This document shows, piece by piece, positions 1 through 5,345 of a stretch of 6,417 nucleotides of DNA; positions within the stretch are counted from its first letter, which is position 1; each line of letters opens with the position of its first letter. The notes under the pieces were generated by a model that did no database searches, was not told the DNA's origin, and saw only the letters and a program-made list of their open reading frames with translations. The stretch is from NCBI GenBank assembly GCA_016297585.1, contig JAEDGJ010000134.1:1-6417 (forward strand). Reading direction: 5' to 3'. This DNA comes from Clostridiaceae bacterium. Lineage in GTDB: Bacteria > Bacillota > Clostridia > Oscillospirales > QAMX01. The position numbers and the translations under genes are program-made.

Positions 1-449
1 GAGAGCTTATAGCCCACGATGCGGTCGAGCACGCGGCGCGCCTGCTGGGCGTCGACGAGATCGCCGTCGATGCGCCGGGGGGCCGCGATTCCCGCGCGGA
101 CGGCGTTTTTTGTGATTTCGTTGAAGGTGACGCGGTTGTCCTGATCCTCGGGCAGCCCGAGGAGGTACGCGAGGTGCCAGGAGATCGCCTCTCCTTCGCG
201 GTCGGGGTCGGTCGCGAGGTAGACAAAGTCGCTTTTGGCGGCGGCCTTGCGCAGCTCGCGGATCAGTTCTTCCTTTTTGGGCATCGGGACATACGTCGGC
301 TCGAAGTCGTGTTCCGTGTCGACGCCGAGCTTCTTTTCCGGCAGATCACGGACATGCCCCATCGACGCCATGACGTCGAAGTCGGCGCCGAGGTATTTCG
401 CGATGGTTTTCGCCTTCGCGGGGGACTCCACGATTACAAGTTTTCCCAT
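1..449 (-). CDS. topA: DNA topoisomerase I, N-terminal part (cut by window edge)
   Basis: Type IA topoisomerase, which relaxes negatively supercoiled DNA by single-strand passage in the cytoplasm. The first 149 complete codons are present; the gene runs off the left edge. The N-terminal Toprim domain is clear: VESPAKAKTI (residues 8-16) carries the catalytic Glu9, and DPDREGE (81-87) supplies the acidic metal-binding residues, followed by ISWHL. FNEIT (109-113) and VDAQQARRVLDRIVGYKLS (132-150) are the start of the next topoisomerase domain. The active-site tyrosine lies beyond the window. The start is ATG at 449, with AAGGAG (455-460) five bases upstream. It lies 34 bases after the dprA stop with no terminator between them, so it is almost certainly co-transcribed with dprA, as is common in Bacillota. 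Identification is very secure; only completeness is unknown. Confidence 0.97.
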   Translation of the reverse strand, partial: MGKLVIVESPAKAKTIAKYLGADFDVMASMGHVRDLPEKKLGVDTEHDFEPTYVPMPKKEELIRELRKAAAKSDFVYLATDPDREGEAISWHLAYLLGLPEDQDNRVTFNEITKNAVRAGIAAPRRIDGDLVDAQQARRVLDRIVGYKL

Positions 450-483
450 ATTGACTCCTTTTATAGTAATCAGCGCATTTTCT

Positions 484-1827
484 TCAGGATAAGGTGAAAT
501 AACCGCCGGGCTGCTGGCGCAGAACGCCGCGGATCTCCAGCCGGGTGACGGCGACGATGATTTTCTCGATCGGGATGCCGGTTTTCGCGACCATCACGTC
601 GGGATAGTCGTCGCCTGTGCGCACGCATTCGACGATGGCGCGCTCCACGGGGTCGGAAAGCCCGTCCGGAGCCGCCTGTGCCGCCGTTTTATCTTCGGAA
701 TCCGGCTTTTCGGACTTCTCCGCCGGGGAAGGCTTTTCGGGCTGCGGCGCGGAGGCAGGCTTTGCGGGCGCTTCCGGTACCGCGGATCCGGTCTTTGCGG
801 GGACGGACTCTGCCGCGGCCTCTTCGGGGGAATCCGGAACGATCCGGTAATCCGGAAGCGGGGGACGCTTGACATAGGCGGGCTTTTCCGGCGCATCCTG
901 GCTGCGGGGCGTCTGCGGAAGCTGATAGTGGGTCAGCGCGTAGTCGACGTCGAAGCGGTAGGTCGCGGCGTAGGCGTCGAAGATGTCCTGCGGGGAGGTG
1001 ACGGGGGAGGCGCCCTGCTTGATGAGCTCGTTGGAGCCGCGGAAATCCGCGCTGTCGATGCCGCCGGGGATGACGAAGACGTCGCGTCCGAAATCGGAGG
1101 CCAGACGCGCGGTGATCAGGGAGCCGGAGCGCTCGGGCGCCGCCGCGACGAGGACGCCGCAGGAAAGCCCCGCCATGATGCGGTTGCGGCGCGGGAAGGT
1201 CGTGCGGGACGGCGGGGTGCCGGGCGGATATTCGGAAAGGATGCAGCCGTTTTTTAAGATGGCGTCCATCATGCGGCGGTTTTCGGACGGGTAGCAGATG
1301 TCCGCGCCGCAGCCGAAGACGGCGGTGGTCAGGCCGTTTGCGCGCAGCGCACCGGCGTGGGCGGCGGAATCGATGCCCGCGGCCATGCCGGAGATGACGC
1401 AGACGCCGCGCCGGGCGAGCGCCGAGGCAAAGCTTTCGGCCTGCGCCAGAGAACGGGAAGACGCGCGGCGGGTGCCGACGACGGCGATGCACAGAAGGTC
1501 GTCGAACAGCGGGATCGCGCCGCGCGTGTAGAGCACGAGGGGAGGATCGGGGATGTTGCGCAGCCGCTCGGGATAGAGCGCGTCATCCAGCGTGATCAGG
1601 TGGATGTTCGAGTCGGCGCAGGCCTGCAGAATGGCCTGTGCGGCGTCAAGAGAGCGCGCGTCGGCGAGGGCCTTCGCCTGAGAGGGCTTGAGAAGACCCG
1701 TATCGAGCAGCATGCGGTAGTTCGCGTTGTAAATCCGTTCGGGTTTTTGGAAAGCGGCAAGCAGATCGCGGGCAAGAGCCGTATTCGGCACCTGCCGGGC
1801 AAGCCAGATCCAGTGACACAGGGACAT
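484..1827 (-). CDS. dprA: DNA processing protein DprA (Smf), with long low-complexity linker
   Basis: DprA binds incoming single-stranded DNA during natural transformation, protects it and loads RecA onto it. The protein has 447 residues. An N-terminal helical region (about 1-100) precedes the Rossmann-like core with family hallmarks: VVGTRR (116-121), SGMAAGID (146-153) with H157, GCGADICYP (172-180), FPRRNRIMAGLS (211-222), SGSLITARLA (234-243) and GRDVFVIPGG (247-256). Residues about 303-388 form an 86-residue linker rich in Pro, Ala, Glu, Lys and Ser. A C-terminal winged-helix-like domain (about 391-447, SDPVERAIVECV to GYFTLS) ends the protein. The usual length is roughly 290-370, so the linker explains the excess. 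The start ATG at 1827 has GAGG four bases upstream and a second purine run (AAGGGAG) further away. The gene follows the methyltransferase by 35 bases and precedes topA by 34. A role in competence is inferred from the family; no other competence gene is in view. Confidence 0.96.
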   Translation of the reverse strand: MSLCHWIWLARQVPNTALARDLLAAFQKPERIYNANYRMLLDTGLLKPSQAKALADARSLDAAQAILQACADSNIHLITLDDALYPERLRNIPDPPLVLYTRGAIPLFDDLLCIAVVGTRRASSRSLAQAESFASALARRGVCVISGMAAGIDSAAHAGALRANGLTTAVFGCGADICYPSENRRMMDAILKNGCILSEYPPGTPPSRTTFPRRNRIMAGLSCGVLVAAAPERSGSLITARLASDFGRDVFVIPGGIDSADFRGSNELIKQGASPVTSPQDIFDAYAATYRFDVDYALTHYQLPQTPRSQDAPEKPAYVKRPPLPDYRIVPDSPEEAAAESVPAKTGSAVPEAPAKPASAPQPEKPSPAEKSEKPDSEDKTAAQAAPDGLSDPVERAIVECVRTGDDYPDVMVAKTGIPIEKIIVAVTRLEIRGVLRQQPGGYFTLS

Positions 1828-1862
1828 GGATCCTCACGCTCCCTTCTGAAACGGTAATCGGA

Positions 1863-2624
1863 TCAAAGCGCGTTCTGCATGGACCACAGCACGACGGCGG
1901 CGGCGACGGCGGCATTCAGCGATTCGGTGACGCCGCGCATGGGGATGATGACGCGCGCGCGGGCGGCAGCCTGCAGAAACGGAGAAACGCCCGCCCCTTC
2001 GCTGCCGATGACGACGGCGGCGGGGGCAAGCGGTATGCTGCGGATATCGAGGGAATCGGATGCGAGCGCGGTGGCGTAGACGGGCAGCCCCGCCTCCTCC
2101 ATCGCGGCGAGAAACCCCGCCGCGTCGGTGCGGAAGACCGGCACGCGGAACAGCGAGCCCATCGTCGCGCGGACGGTTTTGGGGTTATAGAGATCGGCGC
2201 AGGCGCCCACGAGATAGACGGCGTCTATCCCGAACGCGTCGGCGGTGCGCAGGATGGTGCCGACATTGCCGGGATCCTGCACGCCGTCGAGGCAGAGCAC
2301 CTGCCCGTGCGGAAAGACGGCGGGCTTTTCCGGCGGAATGGCGCAGGTGAAGACGACGCCGCGGGCGTGCTTCAGGGTCGAGATGCGGTCAAACAGCGAC
2401 GCGGGCACGCAGACCTCCCGGCCGATGCCCGTGTACGCGGCGGTCAGGGACGTCTCCTCGTGGAAGACGGCGCTCTGAACCGTCATGCCGGACGCGAGCG
2501 CCTCGCGCAGGAGCTTTTCGCCCTCGCAGACGAATTCTCCGCGCTGCACGCGGTAGGAGGGGTCGCTTGCGAGCCGCTCGATGTGGGTGATCAGCGCGTT
2601 CTGACGGCTTGTGATCCGTTCCAT
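1863..2624 (-). CDS. SpoU/TrmH-family RNA 2'-O-ribose methyltransferase
   Basis: A cytoplasmic SPOUT-class enzyme that transfers a methyl group from S-adenosylmethionine to a ribose 2'-OH in rRNA or tRNA. It has 253 residues, normal for the rRNA-type members. The N-terminal part (about 1-100, with SRQNALI and FVCEGEKLLREAL) resembles the L30e-like substrate-binding domain. The catalytic domain shows all three SPOUT motifs: motif 1 DPGNVGTILRTADAFG (117-132) with Asn120 and Arg126, motif 2 VIGSEGAGVS (205-214), and motif 3 IPMRGVTESLNAAVAAA (227-243). NPKTVRATMGSLFRVPV lies between motifs 1 and 2. An in-frame start at 2687 and an ATG at 2636 exist, but ATG 2624 is preferred: GGAG at 2631-2634 lies six bases upstream, and the preceding gene stops one base before it, implying translational coupling. 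The exact target nucleotide (23S rRNA site or tRNA) cannot be told, so no symbol is given. RlmB/TsnR-like proteins are the closest known type. Confidence 0.93.
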   Translation of the reverse strand: MERITSRQNALITHIERLASDPSYRVQRGEFVCEGEKLLREALASGMTVQSAVFHEETSLTAAYTGIGREVCVPASLFDRISTLKHARGVVFTCAIPPEKPAVFPHGQVLCLDGVQDPGNVGTILRTADAFGIDAVYLVGACADLYNPKTVRATMGSLFRVPVFRTDAAGFLAAMEEAGLPVYATALASDSLDIRSIPLAPAAVVIGSEGAGVSPFLQAAARARVIIPMRGVTESLNAAVAAAVVLWSMQNAL

Positions 2625-2634
2625 CTTATTCTCC
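2625..2634 (-). promoter_or_regulatory. Ribosome binding site deciding the methyltransferase start
   Basis: GGAG (2631-2634) lies within the last codons of the upstream gene, followed by six bases to ATG 2624. Its position, with the upstream TAA at 2626-2628, supports starting at 2624 rather than at the in-frame upstream ATG codons, and suggests coupled translation. Confidence 0.8.
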
Positions 2635-3345
2635 ATCCGGATGGTCTGCAAGCCATGCCTGGTACTCGTCGGCAAGCGTCTGCGCATAGAGCGCCATCGC
2701 CTGATAGCGCGCCTGCACGTCTTCCTTCTTTTCGTCCGCTTCCGGACAGATGCGGAAGACCAGATAGAACTCGCCCATCTGGGAAATAGTGCTGTCCGCG
2801 AGAAGCGAGGTGTGATTGACGGGGATGCGGTAGCCGTCGACGCCGCCGGTGACGCCGTAATAGGACAGCTCGGCGAGTCCCTCGGACTGCATCAGATAGC
2901 CGAAGGTGAAATCGTCGACGAGCATCAGGGAGATGGCCTCGTCGTAGAAGATCGTCAGCACCTGCTGATAGGCAAAGACCTGCATCTCGTCGCCGGGATC
3001 CTCGGCCAGATTCAGGTAGGAGCAGGCGGAAACGATCCGGCCGTCTCCGTTGAAGTCCTCCATGTACGGCGCGAGGGCCTCCGTCAGCGGGGCATACTGC
3101 TCCTCGACGAGCGGCGTGTCGCTGATGACGTACAGCCGGACGTCGTCCTCGACCTTGGTCGCGAGGTCGACGATGAACCAGACGGCGAGGATCGCGACAC
3201 AGCCGACGATGATGATCGGGGTCTTGTAGAAATACCAGTAATTCTTGAACCAGGCGACGATCTTGTATTTGGATTTGAACATCTCCGGCTCGCCGAAGCC
3301 GGAGACCTTTTTCGGAGCTTCCTCCTTACGATTGAATCGTAACAT
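2626..3345 (-). CDS. Single-pass membrane protein of unknown function, second of two tandem paralogues
   Basis: I do not recognise this 239-residue protein. A basic N-terminal region (about 1-42) contains WFKNYWYFYK (32-41). It is followed by one hydrophobic segment (about 43-61) and a predicted extracytoplasmic domain of about 175 residues beginning DDVRLYV (67-73). There is no signal-peptidase site, so it is probably a membrane anchor with the C-terminus outside. DFNGDGRI (97-104) resembles a Ca-binding loop. NHTSLL and FYLVFRI come late in the domain, followed by a charged tail that looks helical. It is visibly related to the gene just upstream: the aromatic motif, the D-[LV]-R-L-Y motif and N-x-TSLL are shared in the same order. 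ATG 3345 is chosen because GAGGA (3351-3355) lies five bases upstream and it overlaps the previous gene by only 20 bases; an in-frame start at 3417 would have a longer overlap. It ends one base before the methyltransferase start. The function is unknown. Confidence 0.85.
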   Translation of the reverse strand: MLRFNRKEEAPKKVSGFGEPEMFKSKYKIVAWFKNYWYFYKTPIIIVGCVAILAVWFIVDLATKVEDDVRLYVISDTPLVEEQYAPLTEALAPYMEDFNGDGRIVSACSYLNLAEDPGDEMQVFAYQQVLTIFYDEAISLMLVDDFTFGYLMQSEGLAELSYYGVTGGVDGYRIPVNHTSLLADSTISQMGEFYLVFRICPEADEKKEDVQARYQAMALYAQTLADEYQAWLADHPDGE

Positions 3346-3979
3346 TGTTGTCCTCGCTTTTGTCGTTGTTGCGCGCCATGCCGACGATGATGTCGGTGCG
3401 TCCGCTGAGGAACACATCGTTGTATTCGGTGTTGTCGATGTACTTCATGACGAGATAATAGGTGACGCCCTCGCGCAGGGTCAGCCCCTCGAGCAGCGAG
3501 GTATCGTTGAGCGTCAGCCGGTAGGGATTATCGGCGTCGCTCTGGATTTCGAAGAAGGAAAGCTCGCGCAGGGAGCACAGGGAGGAGACGTATTCATACC
3601 CCGCGTCGTCGACGATAAAGCACAGGCAGTCGTTCGTGGCGGCCTTTTCCGGGAGCTCCGACAGCGGCAGGGAGGTTTCGCTCTCGCTCAGCGTGTACCG
3701 GTACTGGCGGGAGATCTTCGTGTTGTCGCTGTCGACGTCGTAGACGTATTCTTCGACGTTCTGCAGGAAATTATAATACGCCTCGTCCTCCACGGCGTCC
3801 TGCGTCACGATATAGAGGCGCAGATCCGCGCCGTCGTACCGCAGCAGGAAGATGAAGGCGAGGATCACGATCAGAACGATAACGGCGACGGCGAAAACGC
3901 CCTTGTAGTAATAGCCATAGGTGCGGATCCACTCGATGGGACCCATTCTCTTCTTGGGGGCGGCTGGATTGTCCTGCAT
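3326..3979 (-). CDS. Single-pass membrane protein of unknown function, first of two tandem paralogues
   Basis: A 217-residue protein I do not recognise. The short basic N-terminus (PKKRMG) leads to WIRTYGYYYK (17-26), a strongly hydrophobic helix (about 28-46) and then an acidic outer domain starting ADLRLYIV (51-58). The domain contains DVDSDNTKIS (81-90), LNDTSLLEG and YYLVMKYI, and ends in a polar tail (NNDKSEDNN). The topology expected from the positive-inside rule is N-in, C-out. Order and spacing of motifs match the next gene, so the two arose by duplication. ATG 3979 is chosen because AGGA (3987-3990) is seven bases upstream and about 30 bases from the inferred transcription start. An in-frame ATG at 4045 lies upstream of the -10 element and would not be on that transcript. 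It is the first gene of the promoter-proximal operon leading to the methyltransferase, dprA and topA. Possible roles such as sensor or envelope component are guesses. Confidence 0.85.
   Translation of the reverse strand: MQDNPAAPKKRMGPIEWIRTYGYYYKGVFAVAVIVLIVILAFIFLLRYDGADLRLYIVTQDAVEDEAYYNFLQNVEEYVYDVDSDNTKISRQYRYTLSESETSLPLSELPEKAATNDCLCFIVDDAGYEYVSSLCSLRELSFFEIQSDADNPYRLTLNDTSLLEGLTLREGVTYYLVMKYIDNTEYNDVFLSGRTDIIVGMARNNDKSEDNNVTIQS
3351..3355 (-). promoter_or_regulatory. Ribosome binding site inside the preceding gene
   Basis: GAGGA five bases before ATG 3345, lying within the coding sequence of the upstream paralogue. It fixes the start of the second membrane protein and implies that the two overlapping genes are translated in a coupled way. 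Confidence 0.7.
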
Positions 3980-4016
3980 ATCGGTTTCCTTTCTTCCGGC
4001 TTTGAATTTGTACAAT

Positions 4017-4045
4017 ATTATATAGCATTGAAACAGCCTTGTCAA
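4017..4045 (-). promoter_or_regulatory. Perfect consensus SigA-type promoter of the five-gene operon
   Basis: On the minus strand, TTGACA (4040-4045) is followed by exactly 17 bases and TATAAT (4017-4022), matching the vegetative sigma consensus at all 12 positions. Transcription should begin near 4009-4011, giving a leader of about 30 bases before ATG 3979 with a Shine-Dalgarno site in it. The region is AT-rich compared with its surroundings. No other good promoter is apparent before the paralogue-methyltransferase-dprA-topA gene string, so this probably drives all of it. Confidence 0.9.
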
Positions 4046-4111
4046 CTTCCGGCACGGGCGGAATTGTAAACAAATTTCCTAAATCCAGAAAGCGCCGGAA
4101 AGGGAAAATGT

Positions 4112-5050
4112 TCAGCCGATGAGCAGGCAGACCAGCGGCAGCGTCAGGACGGAGAACAGCGTGGTCACGAAGATCATCCCGGCGCTGTACTCGCCGTCGG
4201 ATTTCTGGATCTGGGCGAGCATGGCGATCGAGGTCATGGTCGGAAGCGCGGAGAGGACGCTCATCGTCACGGCGATGTCCTGGGTGATGCCGGGGATGAG
4301 TCGCAGCAGATAGAAGAACAGCACCGGAAAGATGCACATTTTCAGCACGATGGTGCCGTAGATTTCCTTCTTTTTCAGGTATTTCGGAATGTCGGTGAAG
4401 CAGAACATGCCGCCGAGATAGATCATGGCGAGCGGCGTGGACACGGCGCCGGTCTTCGTCAGCGCGGTGTTCAGCGGCGCGGGGAGACGCACGTTCAGGA
4501 AGATGCCGGCCACCGCGAGGAGGATGCCCACCGTTGCGGGATTGACCATCTTTTTCAGGCTCTGCGAAAGCGATGCGCCGCTCTTTTCGCCGACGGGGGA
4601 GGTCAGCGCGACGCCGGCCGTCCAGAGCACCATCTGATCGACGACCGTGAAGAGGGCGATGTACAAAAGCCCTTCTTCCGGGAACAGGGCGGCGACGATG
4701 GGGATGCCCATGAAGCCGTTGTTGCCGAACATGGAGCAGGCGCGGTAGACGTTTCGCTCGTTGCCCTGCAGCCGGAAGACCCGGGCGAGCGCGAGGACGA
4801 GCAGCGCCAGCAGCAGATACATGAGAGCCGTGGCCAGCATGATCGGCACGGCGCCGAGAAACTGCGCTCTCGTGGCGCCGTTGAGGGTGTTTGTAAAGAT
4901 CAGGAGGGGCAGCGCGATGCGCGTGATGAACTTCGACAGGACGCCGAGCCCGTCGCGGGTCAGCACCTTCGTTTTGACCGCGATCACGCCGATGGCGGCG
5001 TAGATGACAAAGATGACGATCTGCTCGAGTACGATGGAAAAGTACGTCAT
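4112..5050 (-). CDS. AEC-family (auxin efflux carrier-like) membrane transporter
   Basis: An integral membrane carrier of the AEC family in the BART superfamily. Bacterial members are thought to move organic acids or other small anions, and the substrate cannot be read from the sequence. The 312 residues are the normal length. About ten hydrophobic segments are visible, in two halves joined by a polar loop (about 151-170, SPVGEKSGASLSQSLKK). The family signature MFGNNGFMGIPI (107-118) is present, with the crossover-type N110/N111, G112 and P117. The C-terminal half has PLAMIYLGG (206-214) and ends with FVTTLFSVLTLPLVCLLIG. The start ATG at 5050 is directly preceded by an in-frame TGA (5054-5056), so no longer form is possible. 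The Shine-Dalgarno site is weak (only GAG about seven bases upstream). An unusual leader with promoter and terminator lies upstream. No good terminator follows it, so some read-through into the next operon is possible. Confidence 0.92.
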   Translation of the reverse strand: MTYFSIVLEQIVIFVIYAAIGVIAVKTKVLTRDGLGVLSKFITRIALPLLIFTNTLNGATRAQFLGAVPIMLATALMYLLLALLVLALARVFRLQGNERNVYRACSMFGNNGFMGIPIVAALFPEEGLLYIALFTVVDQMVLWTAGVALTSPVGEKSGASLSQSLKKMVNPATVGILLAVAGIFLNVRLPAPLNTALTKTGAVSTPLAMIYLGGMFCFTDIPKYLKKKEIYGTIVLKMCIFPVLFFYLLRLIPGITQDIAVTMSVLSALPTMTSIAMLAQIQKSDGEYSAGMIFVTTLFSVLTLPLVCLLIG

Positions 5051-5130
5051 GTGTCACTCGATTCCGGACCGAAAAAACGGCAAAGCTGCGTGCGTGCGGC
5101 CCTGTATATGGGATTTTTCGAAAAAGTGAA

Positions 5131-5168
5131 GCGCCGGTTTCTTGCTTTTTTTCACAAAAAAGCGGCGC
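5131..5168. repeat. Inverted repeats overlapping the terminator U-tract
   Basis: An 8-bp perfect hairpin, GCTTTTTT (5144-5151) with AAAAAAGC (5156-5163), loop TCAC, uses the terminator's own T-tract as one arm. Outside it, GCGCCG (5131-5136) is complementary to CGGCGC (5163-5168), which is also part of the terminator stem. These pairings therefore compete with the terminator hairpin. A perfect palindrome TTTTTCGAAAAA (5114-5125) lies just beyond. Confidence 0.75.
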
Positions 5169-5200
5169 ATCCGCTCAAAGCAGCGGAATGCGCCGGCTTT
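5156..5200 (-). terminator. Rho-independent terminator (minus strand)
   Basis: Stem arms at 5164-5175 and 5182-5194 pair over 12 bp (GGCGCAT/ATGCGCC, then CCGCT/AGCGG) with one bulged A (5187) and a six-base loop (5176-5181). Weaker GC and AAA/TTT pairs extend the base. Read on the minus strand, the stem is followed at once by six T (complement of 5156-5161). On the plus strand the 3' side has only TTT and then C/G, so the orientation is minus. It ends RNA from the 5248-5276 promoter and may also end the hydrolase-like gene's transcript. Confidence 0.88.
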
Positions 5201-5244
5201 CGTCCGTACTATGCAGATTTTACCGCGCGAAAACCGTCCGCGAC
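5156..5244 (-). ncRNA. Putative ~85-90 nt small RNA or attenuator leader
   Basis: The stretch between the inferred start of the 5248-5276 promoter and the end of the terminator U-tract would be a discrete RNA of about 85-90 bases. It contains no ATG upstream of the terminator stem and no convincing leader peptide. Apart from the terminator the only pairing I see is weak, for example a CGCG/CGCG pair near the 5' end. I could not match it to a riboswitch class I know. Either it stands alone as an sRNA, or it is a leader from which read-through supplies the transporter mRNA. The call rests on signal geometry only. Confidence 0.45.
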
Positions 5245-5247
5245 TGT

Positions 5248-5276
5248 ATTATAGATTTCGGGACGGGGAAAGTCAA
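5248..5276 (-). promoter_or_regulatory. Strong SigA-type promoter in the gap upstream of the transporter
   Basis: On the minus strand, TTGACT (5271-5276), 17 bases, then TATAAT (5248-5253): 11 of 12 consensus positions at optimal spacing. Transcription would begin near 5241-5245. It points toward the transporter gene about 190 bases away, but an intrinsic terminator lies between. It therefore drives either a short RNA or a regulated leader. Confidence 0.85.
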
Positions 5277-5345
5277 GCCCAAAAGCGCCCGATTCTGCGC
5301 GGTTCTGACGGTTTTCTTTTGTGCCGGGGAGGAGGAACGCGTGCG

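Larger units (their letters stand above)
5051..5345. other. Gene-free stretch between hydrolase-like gene and transporter
   Basis: This 295-base region contains no credible coding sequence on either strand. Reading leftward it holds a poorly structured tail after the hydrolase stop (only a weak GCGC/GCGC stem followed by TTTT near 5295), then the strong promoter, a possible small RNA, the terminator, the nested inverted repeats, a palindrome and a GC-rich run with repeated TGCG (5088-5098). A weak second promoter for the transporter (TTCACT, 16 bases, TATACA at about 5103-5108) cannot be excluded. Confidence 0.7.

Noticed and set aside
689..1492. A 267-codon minus-strand frame inside dprA, rich in Arg
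   Set aside because: Fully embedded out of frame in dprA, with Arg/Pro/His-biased composition; it is an off-frame shadow of the conserved DprA core.
3326..3417. In-frame extension of the second paralogue to an ATG at 3417
   Set aside because: The extra 24 residues are translated out of frame from the upstream gene's conserved coding sequence, lack a membrane or motif signal, and ATG 3345 has a proper Shine-Dalgarno site.
2611..4069. Long plus-strand frames (2611-3342 and 3245-4069) antisense to the paralogue pair
   Set aside because: They mirror the minus-strand genes, are dominated by Val, Asp, Gly, Glu and Arg as expected of complement frames, show no family motif and have no convincing ribosome binding site.
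3771..5057. A 428-codon open frame on the minus strand spanning the transporter and the first paralogue
   Set aside because: It lies out of frame with both genes, its translation is Arg/His/Pro-rich low-complexity sequence typical of a GC-rich shadow frame, and it reads through a perfect promoter. The real genes have family motifs and Shine-Dalgarno sites.
5088..5098. Short tandem repeat TGCG in the transporter leader
   Set aside because: Only about three units in a GC-rich sequence; too short to be meaningful.
5156..5244. Known riboswitch (fluoride, guanidine-II/III, preQ1) in the transporter leader
   Set aside because: GGACGG and GGACGA occur, faintly recalling guanidine-II loops, but there is no pair of short stems directly flanking ACGR loops, and no conserved core of the other classes is visible.
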